Assembly: GCA_019894765.1 (NCBI GenBank)
Contig: JAGXNT010000049.1
Span: 1 to 64,000, forward strand
Length of the DNA stretch: 64,000 bases
From: Candidatus Heimdallarchaeota archaeon
Lineage (GTDB): Archaea > Asgardarchaeota > Heimdallarchaeia > JABLTI01
Reading direction: 5' to 3'
Part shown: piece after piece, positions 8,335 through 17,957 of the stretch
How the letters are laid out: each line of letters starts with the position of its first letter
Position numbering within the stretch: the first letter of the stretch is position 1
Translations under genes and position numbers: made by a program
Notes under the pieces: generated by a model
Told to the model about the DNA's origin: nothing
Database searches by the model: none
The model's input: the letters and a program-made list of their open reading frames with translations, nothing else

Positions 8335-8667
8335 TTAATCAATGGCTCTTGATTCTACTTTATCCGATTTTCCTTTGTAATCAATTCGACTGTCTTTATA
8401 CAATGAAATTTGTTCTATAAGTCCCCCGAGTACTTTTCCTAATCGTTCATCTGTTACGATTTCATTTAGTTTTAACAAAGAGTCTAGAATTGGGAGGATG
8501 TCATCATAACATTTTGCTTCAAGCATTTTGCAGCGTATTTTTATTATCTCCCTTAATAACTCGTTTTGATTGAACCTAGCTACAACTATGGCATTGTCTA
8601 AATATTCCACCAGTGAATATTTATCGGTTATGAATAACCATTGAGCTTCTGCTGCCATGTTGTCCAC
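8335..8667 (-). CDS. Helical hypothetical protein, 110 residues
   Basis: I do not recognise this soluble, mostly helical protein. It starts MDNMAAEAQWLFITDKYSLV, followed by amphipathic helices with leucine spacing and a charged C-terminus. It is convergent with the histone-fold candidate (10 bases apart) and lies downstream of the MBF1 gene on the same strand. Codon use looks like that of its neighbours. Confidence 0.55.
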   Translation of the reverse strand: MDNMAAEAQWLFITDKYSLVEYLDNAIVVARFNQNELLREIIKIRCKMLEAKCYDDILPILDSLLKLNEIVTDERLGKVLGGLIEQISLYKDSRIDYKGKSDKVESRAID

Positions 8668-8778
8668 CTTGTTATGGTTCTAATTTACTACTAGTCTTTT
8701 TCTTAATTAAATCTAGTCATTTAACATAAAATTCTTTCTCTGTTGAAAGAATTCGAGAAAAAAAGAAAGTGAAGCTTT

Positions 8779-9345
8779 TCAGCGTTTTTTCTTTTTCAGT
8801 TTAACAACATCACCTAAAGTTGTTTCTTTTGCAGCTGTTGTTCCTGTAAATATTGGTGCGGCAGCTTCTTCTTTTAATGAAATATCTAGCTTTCTTTCGA
8901 TTTTCACGATTAAGCTTTCTGGTGGGTTGAATTCACTTTTTTCTAATTTTTGTATTAGTGAAGCTTTTTCATTTATCATTTGCGCAAATTGCTCTAGTGA
9001 CAATCCTTGTTCTTTCCTTGCTTGTTTAATTACTTCCCCGTAATCGTCAACGAGTACTTGATCACTGCGCAAAACATCTCTTCTACCTCTTTGTTTAGGT
9101 TGTACTTGTATATGTGTTGTGCCTGTTTTTACCTTGACATGAGAAACACTTGGACCTTTTCCGCCTGGTTTACTACGGACAAAAGTCACTTCCGACTCTT
9201 CTGAGTCATCTTCAAAAACATCTTGTTTGTTTGAAACTTTTGTTCCAAATCGTCTACATTTGGGACAAACAAACATATTTACACCATCTACTTCGCATTC
9301 TGTTAAGTCAGGTCCTGCGAAATCGCCACACATCTCACAGCTCAT
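8779..9345 (-). CDS. mbf1: MBF1-type transcription factor (zinc ribbon plus HTH)
   Basis: A 188-residue protein with an N-terminal zinc ribbon (Cys3, Cys6, Cys27, Cys30) and a Cro/C1-type helix-turn-helix at about 103-158 (GEVIKQARKEQGLSLEQFAQ, then EKSEFNPPESLIVKIER). This is the archaeal multiprotein bridging factor 1 arrangement. Eukaryotic MBF1 links regulators to TBP; archaeal MBF1 is implicated in translation and stress responses. A basic Lys-rich tail ends the protein. The palindrome CTAGTAAGATTACTAG lies 23 bases upstream of the start. Confidence 0.85.
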   Translation of the reverse strand: MSCEMCGDFAGPDLTECEVDGVNMFVCPKCRRFGTKVSNKQDVFEDDSEESEVTFVRSKPGGKGPSVSHVKVKTGTTHIQVQPKQRGRRDVLRSDQVLVDDYGEVIKQARKEQGLSLEQFAQMINEKASLIQKLEKSEFNPPESLIVKIERKLDISLKEEAAAPIFTGTTAAKETTLGDVVKLKKKKR

Positions 9346-9367
9346 TTAGTGTGATCCCTTCAGTTTT

Positions 9368-9383
9368 CTAGTAAGATTACTAG
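9368..9383. promoter_or_regulatory. 16-bp palindrome upstream of mbf1
   Basis: CTAGTAAGATTACTAG consists of 7-bp arms with a 2-bp centre, located just upstream of the mbf1 start codon. The position suits an operator, possibly for autoregulation by the HTH protein. Function is inferred. Confidence 0.35.
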
Positions 9384-9453
9384 ATGTCTTACTATATTAT
9401 ACTCACTTGAGTTATTAAAAATTAACTAAAAGAATTATTTTCGTGTGAAAAGC

Positions 9454-11340
9454 CTAATCCGCACTCCTTAGAGCTTTCATATCAATTTCTTCGATTAATT
9501 CTCCATCCTCAATTGTTAGAATTCTATCTGTTTGAGTTGCCACAGCTTTATTGTGGGTAACTAGTAGGACGGTTACCCCTCTTTCAGCGTTGATTTTTCT
9601 TAGATACCCTATGATTTGCATGCCTGTTACTGAATCAAGATCACCTGTTAATTGATCTGCTACAACAATACTTGGATCATTTACAAGTGCTCTAGCAATA
9701 GCCACTCGTTGTTGTTGCCCTCCTGACAGCTTGTCTGGATATTGATTTGCGAAATTTCCTAGATCTACAATTTCTAGTATCTGCTGTGCTTTTTCCCTTG
9801 CTTCTTTCACATTCATCCCAGCCATTTCTGCTGGCATTGAAACATTTTCTATTGCTGTTAGTTCTGCGAATAATTGGTAGAATTGGAAGATTAACCCTAT
9901 TTGATCTCTTCTGAATTCTGTTAATTCAGTATCATCCATTAAGGCCATATTTTGACCCTTTAGATATACTGCACCCTTATCCGGTGTATCCAATCCAGTC
10001 AAGATGTTTACCATCGTTGTTTTTCCAGCACCGGAAGGACCCATAATTGCGATAAATTCCCCTTGATTAATTTCAAAACTCACTCCTCTTAGAGCATAAA
10101 CTCGAGATTTTGGTAATTTATATGTCTTGAAAACATCATTAACTAGGAGAATTGCCTCTGTTTCAATTGAATCTTGGTATTCAATTTTCTCTGCATCAAA
10201 TACTCGTCCTTCTTTCACAGTATAATATGAGATATCATAAAAGAAGTCACTCCAAATTCTTAGTAGTTCCATTTGGATGAACAGATTTCTAATATCTATA
10301 TTAAATTCTTCTGAAATTTCAACTTGAGGTTCTACTTGTTTTATGAGTTCTATTTTTCTTATATTTTCAAACCACTTTTCTAAGCTTTTAGTCGCTTCAT
10401 CAGTTAATTTTACTATTTTTGATATTGATTTTTTAGGAGATATTTTTGTTATTAGATCGCTAAGTTCTTTGCTTTCCATTCCTTTTACTTCGGTTTGGAT
10501 CTCGAGATCAGCTCGATTTTGTCTTGCGATTTGCCTTCTAATATCAAATATGTTATCCAAAGCCTCGAAAGATTTTCCTTTCAATAAATTGAATAGTTCC
10601 TCTATATCATTTGATTTCTTCTTTTGTTTTCTCAAATGAGTGTTTACTTTCTTTATGAATTTCACAAATTGATCTAAAATTAGATTTGTTTTCTCAGTGT
10701 ACTTGATAGCAAAATTGTACAAAATCATTTCATCAAGCAGATTAATTATAGGTTCTTCTGTATAAACTCCGATTTTCTTTTCTCCTATTTCAATTAAAGA
10801 GTGTTTCACTTCTGGAATGGTACTAATACAAATCTTTGAATTCAAGATTACATCGTAATAATATTGAGCTTTTGTTTCGATTAATTGATAGATATCACTG
10901 ATGAACACTTCTTTTTGCTCACTTGTAAGAGCCAATCTTCTAGTAAGAATATTAGTTGCTTCTTTTAATTCTCTATTTTTCTTCATTTCATTTAGAAAAC
11001 GATTGGTTAACACTTCGAGATATTTTTTGTATGCTTTCTCTAAGCCTTCATGTACTATTGCTAGGAAATTTGATGCCAACTCCTCTTTTGTCTCGGGTTT
11101 TTCTATATCGATTTTTTCCATGCTTTCTTCAGTATTATAACTTGATCGCAGAATAAGGAAGGCAGTTAATTCTTCAAATTCATAACTTATTGGTTTTAAT
11201 TTTTTCAAGTATCTAATAACTTCTCTTTTGAATTGATCAGTTTCTCTCATTGCGGTAGGATAGAAATAAAAAGCATTCCAGATTGTCAGGTCTGATTTTT
11301 TTTGTTCTTTCTGTTTCATTTTGAACAATTCATTCACCAA
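9454..11340 (-). CDS. Helical-domain/ABC-ATPase fusion with Gln at the catalytic Glu position
   Basis: A 628-residue protein. Residues 1 to about 390 are helical and charged with no transmembrane segment and no family I recognise. Residues about 395-628 form a MacB/LolD-class ABC ATPase with Walker A GPSGAGKT (about 434-441), an intact signature LSGGQQQR, an intact D-loop and the H-loop His in LLVTHNK. In Walker B the sequence is VVADQLTGDLDS: the catalytic Glu is Gln563 (codon CAA at 9652-9654). Engineered Glu-to-Gln changes at this position stop hydrolysis and trap the ATP-bound dimer, so this ATPase may act as a slow or static switch. No permease is adjacent. It is unlike the smaller ABC ATPase at 5714, which keeps the Glu. 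Confidence 0.8.
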   Translation of the reverse strand: MVNELFKMKQKEQKKSDLTIWNAFYFYPTAMRETDQFKREVIRYLKKLKPISYEFEELTAFLILRSSYNTEESMEKIDIEKPETKEELASNFLAIVHEGLEKAYKKYLEVLTNRFLNEMKKNRELKEATNILTRRLALTSEQKEVFISDIYQLIETKAQYYYDVILNSKICISTIPEVKHSLIEIGEKKIGVYTEEPIINLLDEMILYNFAIKYTEKTNLILDQFVKFIKKVNTHLRKQKKKSNDIEELFNLLKGKSFEALDNIFDIRRQIARQNRADLEIQTEVKGMESKELSDLITKISPKKSISKIVKLTDEATKSLEKWFENIRKIELIKQVEPQVEISEEFNIDIRNLFIQMELLRIWSDFFYDISYYTVKEGRVFDAEKIEYQDSIETEAILLVNDVFKTYKLPKSRVYALRGVSFEINQGEFIAIMGPSGAGKTTMVNILTGLDTPDKGAVYLKGQNMALMDDTELTEFRRDQIGLIFQFYQLFAELTAIENVSMPAEMAGMNVKEAREKAQQILEIVDLGNFANQYPDKLSGGQQQRVAIARALVNDPSIVVADQLTGDLDSVTGMQIIGYLRKINAERGVTVLLVTHNKAVATQTDRILTIEDGELIEEIDMKALRSAD

Positions 11341-11530
11341 TTATTTTGAAGCTTAGAAGCGATTGTTAATTATAGATTAAATTATTTACTCTTACCTTTA
11401 TGTCTTTTCTCGATTTAAATGAATGAAAAAAAAACCTATGTTAATGTCATTTTAGTTACGAATTTGTTTTAAATCAATATGTAAAATGTAAAGATAGAAA
11501 ATTTTAGAATGTAACTGGTTGTGCTTCAAA

Positions 11531-12898
11531 ATGAATAGTTCAGATGCTGACATTTTAGTTTTCAATGCTCATATTCTTACAATTAATAATGAAATGGAGG
11601 CTTTTAGACGGGGATATATCATCATAAAAAACTCTAAGATAGTTGATATTGGTTCCATGGATAAATTTCAGTCAAATTATAAGAATAAAATTGATGTAAA
11701 AGAAAAAATTGATGCAAAAGGAGATTTAGTTTTCCCTGGTTTTGTGAATGCCCATGGACACTTTGCTATGACTCTCTTTCGAGGAATTGCTGATGACCTT
11801 CCTTTAATGAAATGGTTAAAAGAGTATATCTGGCCTATTGAAGCAAAACTTCAACCTGGAGATTGTTATGTTGGAACTCAGCTTGCAGCTATTGAGATGA
11901 TTCAAGGAGGAACAACCACTGCTTGTGACATGTATTTTAATGAAGATCAATCATTGAAAGCCCTTGAAGAAATTGGTTTTCGTGGTGTTCTAGGGCATGG
12001 GATGATTGATTTTGGTGATGAAAAGAAAGGCAGACAAGAGGTTTCAGAAACTAAGAAATTCATTGAATTAGTTAAGAATGCAAAACTTTGTTCAGTTATT
12101 GTTTCCCCTCACGCTACAAATACTTGTTCTGATGAACTATTAATTGATGCTAAGAATCTAGCTGAAGAATACAAATTACCTTTACAGATTCATTTAGCTG
12201 AAACAAAAGATGAAGTTGAAGAAATTAAGAAGAGAACAAATTGTTCTCCAACTAAGCATCTTAGTAATATTGGTTTCCTTTGTGAAAATCTTGTTGCCGG
12301 ACACTGTGTTTGGTTAACTCCTGAAGATATCAAACTCTTAAAGGAAAGCAATGTCAAAATTGCTCATAATCCTTCAAGTAATTTGAAGTTAGGCTCCGGA
12401 GTTTTCAACTATAAAGACACTGCAAAAAGTGATATAACAATTGCTTTAGGAACAGATGGAGCTTCTAGTAATAACAATCTTAGCATGATAGAGGAATTGC
12501 GCTTAGCTTCCTTCCTTCACAAAGGAGTTAATACTAACCCAGAAATCCTACCTGCAAGTGAAGCTATTAAAATGGCAACGATTAATGGTGCGAAAGCTCT
12601 AGGACTTGACAATGAAATTGGTTCTTTGGAAGTTGGAAAGAAAGCTGATTTAGTTATTCTTAATACTAGAATGTCTAACGTTTGGCCCCCTCATAATCCT
12701 TATTCTCTCATTGCTTACTGCGCTAATGATTCAAATGTTAATACCACAATTATTAATGGCCAAATTGTAATGAAGGATCGTCAATTTTTGACTGTTGATT
12801 CTGGAGAAGTTCTAGCTAATGCCAAAGAATCCTTAATACAAGTTATGGATCGAGCTGATCTGAAGCAATACAAAGAAAAGAGGAAGTATCTTCAATAA
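11531..12898 (+). CDS. Amidohydrolase: S-adenosylhomocysteine/5'-methylthioadenosine deaminase type
   Basis: A 455-residue metal-dependent hydrolase of the TRZ/ATZ (cytosine deaminase-like) family. Metal ligands are visible: the HGH in FVNAHGHFAMTLFRG, the His in LPLQIHLAETKDE, the His in AGHCVWL and the Asp in LGTDGASSNNNLSM. The pattern 'DDLPLMKWLKEYIWPIE' is characteristic of MtaD/SahD enzymes, which deaminate adenosine-type thioethers such as S-adenosylhomocysteine in archaea lacking a direct hydrolase. I chose the ATG at 11531; an in-frame TTG at 11519 would add four residues. It is monocistronic. Other adenosine-like substrates are possible. Confidence 0.85.
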   Translation: MNSSDADILVFNAHILTINNEMEAFRRGYIIIKNSKIVDIGSMDKFQSNYKNKIDVKEKIDAKGDLVFPGFVNAHGHFAMTLFRGIADDLPLMKWLKEYIWPIEAKLQPGDCYVGTQLAAIEMIQGGTTTACDMYFNEDQSLKALEEIGFRGVLGHGMIDFGDEKKGRQEVSETKKFIELVKNAKLCSVIVSPHATNTCSDELLIDAKNLAEEYKLPLQIHLAETKDEVEEIKKRTNCSPTKHLSNIGFLCENLVAGHCVWLTPEDIKLLKESNVKIAHNPSSNLKLGSGVFNYKDTAKSDITIALGTDGASSNNNLSMIEELRLASFLHKGVNTNPEILPASEAIKMATINGAKALGLDNEIGSLEVGKKADLVILNTRMSNVWPPHNPYSLIAYCANDSNVNTTIINGQIVMKDRQFLTVDSGEVLANAKESLIQVMDRADLKQYKEKRKYLQ

Positions 12899-13076
12899 TT
12901 GCATAAAAACACATGTTAAAATAGAACCTTTTCAATTCTTTTAGTGAAGTTCAAGGAGAATTGCATTAAATTATATCGTAATGCCAAACTTAAAATAAGA
13001 TTACCGATTTAATTTGCAGAACTTTACAAATTAACTCGAGCGATTTCATCAGAATTAACTTTGGAGTAAAGAAAAA

Positions 13077-13640
13077 TTGAGCGCTGAAGAACGATTATAC
13101 AAACAACTCGAAGGGATAGTTGCTTCAATTATAAAAGCACTTGAAGGCTTGGAAAAAGAATTATCTGAATACATTGAAGTGACTGATAGACGAATCCACA
13201 AATTAGAAGACAAAGTACACAAATTTGAATCATTAGCTGATGTGAGTAGTAAAGGTTTAGTTAAGTCTATTGAGACTTCTGAAAGTCCAGAACAAGTTAG
13301 AGGATTAGCACACATTGCTACTCAAAGCAAACCCGCTGTTACTCCTGAACCAGAAATACAAGCTCCAATTATGCAACCAAAAACAGAGACACCACCTGCA
13401 GTTCCCCAACCTCCAAGTGCAGTTACGGCTGAAACCTCAAGGGTACCACCTGTTCCTCTTCCTCCATCATTTAAACCTGTAATGAGTGATGAACCACTTG
13501 AAGCAGTTTCTACAGCTCCTGCAACACCAATTGTTCCTAGACCACCAACAGCTCGAAAAGATTCTGAAGAAGCAGAAGAAAAAGAAGATAAAGATAAGAA
13601 CGAATTAATGTCTGCTTTAAAGAAAATTGATGAGTTATGA
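13077..13640 (+). CDS. Coiled-coil and proline-rich protein with a short amphipathic C-terminal motif
   Basis: A 187-residue protein starting at TTG 13077 after GGAGTAAAG. Residues 1-60 are a heptad-patterned coiled coil (EERLYKQLEGIVASIIKALE onward). Residues about 85-165 are a Pro/Ala/Thr-rich disordered stretch with PPAVPQPP, PPVPLPP and similar runs. A charged Glu/Lys/Asp segment leads to the terminal NELMSALKKIDEL. The spacing LMxxLxxIxxL resembles WH2-type actin-binding helices (with Ile in place of the usual Gly), and also MIT-interacting helices. This is inference from spacing only. Its last 6 bases overlap the 3' end of rad50 on the opposite strand. Confidence 0.6.
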   Translation: MSAEERLYKQLEGIVASIIKALEGLEKELSEYIEVTDRRIHKLEDKVHKFESLADVSSKGLVKSIETSESPEQVRGLAHIATQSKPAVTPEPEIQAPIMQPKTETPPAVPQPPSAVTAETSRVPPVPLPPSFKPVMSDEPLEAVSTAPATPIVPRPPTARKDSEEAEEKEDKDKNELMSALKKIDEL

Positions 13641-16511
13641 GAGTTTAAATCCAGCCTCTAACGGACTGATATCATCTTCCTCTTCTCCATCTATTGGTTT
13701 TACAGTTGTTTCCCCAGCTTCTTTTGTTATGAAGTAAGTTTTATCAGATATTCTTTCAAAATCAGGATCATGTGTAACAACGAACATTTGTCTTACAAGT
13801 CTGTTTCTCTCGAGAACAGTAACAAGTTCTCCCCTTCTTCGTTCATCTAGAAAAATGGTAGGTTCATCAAGAATTAGAGAATCTAATGCTGAGAATTCTT
13901 TTGCGAATGCTAAACGTAAAGCTAATGCTATAATTATGGTTTCCCCGCCACTTAAAACAGTGACGTCTTCAATATTTCCTAATCGTATTATGTTCAAAGA
14001 GTAATCAGCGTTCAAAATAATGTTTTGTATATCACTGCCAGGTATAATGTTTTGTAAAATATCTGTTGCTGCGAGATTAATTCTTTCAATAAAGTTAGGT
14101 AATAATCTATTAGGTAATTCTCTCATTAAGGCTCTAAGAATTATCGTAATTTCACGTTTTTTATTTTCAAGCTTAAGACAGGCATCTTTTTCTTTTAAAT
14201 CAGACTTTTTAACTAAGAGATTATTTTTTTGCTTAATTAATGGTGGAATAACTTCCTCATTAAGGCTTGTAATCAAAGACTCTTTAGCTGAAATATCATT
14301 CCCTAAATTCTCTCTCTGAGACTTTATATCCTCCCAATCGTTGAAACCCTCTGTAGATTCGATTTCGGAAATCTTAACTGCATTAGCTTCGATTTTCTTT
14401 TTATTCTCCTCTATGTCTTGGAGATTCTCTACTAATTGTCTAATTAGATCTTGTATTCCTGTTTGTTGAGTGTGTTCTTCGGTGTATTTGCTCATTTTTT
14501 CTTGTACTTTTTCTAGGGATTTCATATCAAATAGAGCTTTTAGTTCTTTTATCTCTGTTTCTGTTGTTTCAGCTTCCTTAACATCTTCCAAGATTTTTTG
14601 TTTGTTTCTTAGTAATTTTGAAATTTGTTTCTTAATTAAAGAAACCTCATGAATTAATATTTCACATCCCTCAATTTTTACTTCTAATTCATCATATTCT
14701 TCTTGAGAATATTTCGTCTTCAATTCTTCTATTTTTGATTTTAATTTATGATAATCCTCATCAACTGATTCTTTCTCTTTTTCTAAATCTAATAAGTCAA
14801 TATAAGTTGGTTCGATCTTAACATATAATTGATGGTTTTTGCTTAAATTCTTCTCTTTTTTCTTTAGTTCTTCAATGGTTGATGCAATTTCCTTTATCTC
14901 TTGTACGAGTTTTTTCTTTTCTTCTTGGAATTTCCCTTTTTCCTCATTCAATGATTCACATAATTTCTCCAGTGTTTTATCTGATAATTTCTGTTTACAT
15001 GTTGGGCAAGTTTCTTCACCATCTAAGTCTTTCAAGTGTTGTAGATCACTTTGTGTTCTTCTAATTCCCTCGTCTAGAACAGATTTTTGAGTTAGAGATT
15101 CTGAATGATTATGCTCAATTTCACTTATTTCAGATGCAAGATTTGCTAAATCCTTTTCAAAATTAACTTTAGAATATTCATCTATTATCTCATTCCAATT
15201 ATCGCCTGCTTCATTCGATAGAATCAATCTTTTCTTAACAATTCTATTATTGTATTTACTACTTGCTTCCTCTAGTGAGTTCAGCTCAACTTCCTGTGTT
15301 GTCACATCAGTCTTAATTTTGTCTAATTTTATATGTTGTTTTTTGAAATTGTTTAGATTACCTTCTTTCTTAACTAATATTTCAGGTAATAATTCAGTCC
15401 ATAATTCAATGTCAGCTTGAAGCTCAGGTAGCTTGGTTCTATATTCCCCAACCTCTGTATCCAGTTCCTCTTTCTTATCCGAAATTGTGCTTCTTTGATA
15501 ATTCAAGGTTTGTTCCATATTCCGGATCTTCTCAATTACCACTTTTATATTGCTTTCATTTTCTCGAAGTTGTTCTAATAGTTCATTGAGTTTTTCTATT
15601 CTCTTTTCTACTTTTTTCTGTTGTTTTTTTATTTCTGATATTGAGCATTCTTGTATTTCTTCAGTAATCTTTGATTTTACGATTTTATATAATTTTGAAG
15701 CCTCTTCTACGGATTCTTCTAATGATTCTTCGAGTTCTCTTCTTCCACCAATTAGTCCTGTGTGTTGCCCTACAAGTTTCTCTAATTGCATATATTGTTG
15801 ATTAACATCTTTGTATAATTTCTTTGATCCAACAAGTTGTTTCTTTTCAATTTCTAATTGTTCTTTTTTCTCGTCAATTCTTTCTTCGATTTTATGGAGT
15901 TCCTCCAAATCCTTCTTCAAAATAACAATATGACTATTGAGACTCTTTATTTCTTGGTCAACTAACTTCTGAACCTTTGCTAAGTTACTCCAAGCTTTCT
16001 CATAGCGATCGATTTGAAATAATTTGTCAAACAGCTTTTTGCGTTCCATATCTTTTGCTGTTACGATTTTTCCTATTTCTCCTTGAGATGCATATACTGC
16101 ACTAATAAAAGTCGTTGAATCTATATCCAATATTTCTTCCATTTTAGCTTTTACTGCATTCTTTCCTTCAGCAATTGTTTCCTCTTGGGTTTCATTTACT
16201 AATACTTGTGACTGCGTTGCTCGAGTTTCATCTTTCCTCACTAATTCATCTACAATTCTATAATTCGTACCATCCACATCGAATCTTATAGTGATTTTAC
16301 CCTGTTGCTCTCCGTATCTTATCATATCTACAAGATTTCGCCCAGGAACAGTGTCACCGAAGAGTGAAAGATAGATACTCTCGAGTATTGTACTCTTTCC
16401 AGCACCATTCTCGCCTATTAGAACATTATTTCCTTGTGAAAAAACGACTTTTTCATACTTGTAAGTCTTTATATTTTCAAGTTCTATGTCAGAAATCTCA
16501 AAAGTTTTCAA
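13635..16511 (-). CDS. rad50: DNA double-strand break repair ATPase Rad50
   Basis: A 958-residue SMC-family ATPase. The N-terminal half has Walker A GENGAGKST near 33-41. A long coiled coil leads to the zinc hook CPTC (near residue 500) and back. The C-terminal half carries the signature LSGGET (near 852) and Walker B LILDEPTIFLDE (near 880). It forms the Mre11-Rad50 complex that tethers and processes DNA ends. It starts 1 base after the mre11 stop on the same strand, in the order herA-mre11-rad50. Its 3' end overlaps the convergent coiled-coil gene by 6 bases. nurA, the usual fourth member, is not in the cluster. Confidence 0.95.
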   Translation of the reverse strand: MKTFEISDIELENIKTYKYEKVVFSQGNNVLIGENGAGKSTILESIYLSLFGDTVPGRNLVDMIRYGEQQGKITIRFDVDGTNYRIVDELVRKDETRATQSQVLVNETQEETIAEGKNAVKAKMEEILDIDSTTFISAVYASQGEIGKIVTAKDMERKKLFDKLFQIDRYEKAWSNLAKVQKLVDQEIKSLNSHIVILKKDLEELHKIEERIDEKKEQLEIEKKQLVGSKKLYKDVNQQYMQLEKLVGQHTGLIGGRRELEESLEESVEEASKLYKIVKSKITEEIQECSISEIKKQQKKVEKRIEKLNELLEQLRENESNIKVVIEKIRNMEQTLNYQRSTISDKKEELDTEVGEYRTKLPELQADIELWTELLPEILVKKEGNLNNFKKQHIKLDKIKTDVTTQEVELNSLEEASSKYNNRIVKKRLILSNEAGDNWNEIIDEYSKVNFEKDLANLASEISEIEHNHSESLTQKSVLDEGIRRTQSDLQHLKDLDGEETCPTCKQKLSDKTLEKLCESLNEEKGKFQEEKKKLVQEIKEIASTIEELKKKEKNLSKNHQLYVKIEPTYIDLLDLEKEKESVDEDYHKLKSKIEELKTKYSQEEYDELEVKIEGCEILIHEVSLIKKQISKLLRNKQKILEDVKEAETTETEIKELKALFDMKSLEKVQEKMSKYTEEHTQQTGIQDLIRQLVENLQDIEENKKKIEANAVKISEIESTEGFNDWEDIKSQRENLGNDISAKESLITSLNEEVIPPLIKQKNNLLVKKSDLKEKDACLKLENKKREITIILRALMRELPNRLLPNFIERINLAATDILQNIIPGSDIQNIILNADYSLNIIRLGNIEDVTVLSGGETIIIALALRLAFAKEFSALDSLILDEPTIFLDERRRGELVTVLERNRLVRQMFVVTHDPDFERISDKTYFITKEAGETTVKPIDGEEEDDISPLEAGFKLS

Positions 16512-16512
16512 A

Positions 16513-17937
16513 TTACTTCCCCTCCTCTAAAAATGTTGCTAGATTAGATTGCGTTGTATTTTTCGATTCTTGTTTCTCATTTTTTTCAATATTCTCTTTT
16601 TTCTTAGCTTTCTTCTTTGGTTGTCCACCAGGGTTTTTATTATAACTCTTTAATTCAGCATCCGTTAAATTACTAGAGACTTCTGTGATTAACCCATATA
16701 TTGATTTTATTTCCTCATTTTCTTCTGATGAAATTGTTTTTTGTCCGAGAATTTTTACTGTTTCATTTGCTAAGTCTAGCCATTTGTTTATAGCAGCACT
16801 TTTGTATCCTTGAGATTTTAACAGATCTACAATTGCCTCATCAGATGTTAAACCAGCTTTTGCTTCCCCAAGCATAACATTCGATATTTCTTGATTTGTA
16901 ATAATGTGTAAGGCTTTTGATTCTAATATTGCAGGCAGTTTTGTGAAATTAACTAAACTTTGTTTTCCAAATGGTAGTTCTCCAATAAAATCAAATTTTA
17001 CTATTGCTCCTTCTTGCTCATGTTTTTTAACAAAAGAATTAGCTTTTTCAATCAGTTCTTTTAATGGAAGATCTTCTTGAATTTTAAATTTGAACCGACC
17101 TTTAGGTCTTACCTCAAACTCTTTTCTTTTTACGTTCGAAATCCATGTATTATCTTCTTGATTTAGGGTTGCTTTTACACTATAACAACCTGATTTCCTA
17201 AAGAACCCATCTTCATCTGGTTTTCCCCAATCATTTAGGCTCGTATGTTCTGTTGAACCAGGACAATAAATGTTGTTTTCCTTTTCTTCCCAAACCTTAT
17301 GGTAATGCCCTAATGCTATGTAATCGAAGCCCAAACTTGCGAGTTGATATCCTGATATATCGAAAATTGAATCACTCACTTGTCCTTGCAAGTATCCATG
17401 AAGAGCTAGAATGTTAAATTTGGATGTATCCAACGGATTATTTCTCATTACCTCTTCAATTACGTCCCCTGTTGTCTTTCCATACTCTCCGATTCCAGTA
17501 AAATTGATGCGGTCATTAATTGCTATGGTTTCATCTTGTACGTATTGTAAATATCCTAAATCCTCGAGTAATTTGAGGATTGTCCCACCAAATCTTTGTG
17601 CTTGTGCTTTTGAAGCATCATGATTTCCTCTAATAACGTAAAACGGAATGTTTGCTTGCTTGAATTTCTCGAAAATCTGTATTGCTATTCGAACCGCTCC
17701 TGGTGTTGGTTTGAATTGATGAAAGAGATCCCCGCAATGAATTACGAAATCTGGTTTTTCTTTTATCATTAATTTTGTGCATTCATTTGCAGCTTCGAAG
17801 AAATCATACCATCTTTCCTTTTTCTGGTATTGAAAATAATCTAGATGCCAATCTGCTGTATGGCAAAATTTGTATTCAATACTCTTTTTTTCACTAATTT
17901 TTATCACCTGCACTATTATTAGTGGTTTTTCTTGCAT
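16513..17937 (-). CDS. mre11: DNA repair nuclease Mre11
   Basis: A 474-residue calcineurin-like phosphoesterase. The metal-binding motifs are present: FCHTADWHLD near 24-33, HCGDLFHQ, RGNHDA, LALHGYL and LGHYHKVW. The capping region follows, and the C-terminal end is Lys/Glu-rich (KKKAKKKENIEKNEKQESKN). It is the nuclease partner of Rad50. The extra 20 residues before the phosphoesterase fold are unusual and the true start could be slightly downstream. It lies 20 bases after herA. Confidence 0.93.
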   Translation of the reverse strand: MQEKPLIIVQVIKISEKKSIEYKFCHTADWHLDYFQYQKKERWYDFFEAANECTKLMIKEKPDFVIHCGDLFHQFKPTPGAVRIAIQIFEKFKQANIPFYVIRGNHDASKAQAQRFGGTILKLLEDLGYLQYVQDETIAINDRINFTGIGEYGKTTGDVIEEVMRNNPLDTSKFNILALHGYLQGQVSDSIFDISGYQLASLGFDYIALGHYHKVWEEKENNIYCPGSTEHTSLNDWGKPDEDGFFRKSGCYSVKATLNQEDNTWISNVKRKEFEVRPKGRFKFKIQEDLPLKELIEKANSFVKKHEQEGAIVKFDFIGELPFGKQSLVNFTKLPAILESKALHIITNQEISNVMLGEAKAGLTSDEAIVDLLKSQGYKSAAINKWLDLANETVKILGQKTISSEENEEIKSIYGLITEVSSNLTDAELKSYNKNPGGQPKKKAKKKENIEKNEKQESKNTTQSNLATFLEEGK

Positions 17938-17957
17938 TGCAAGATTATATTTTAATG

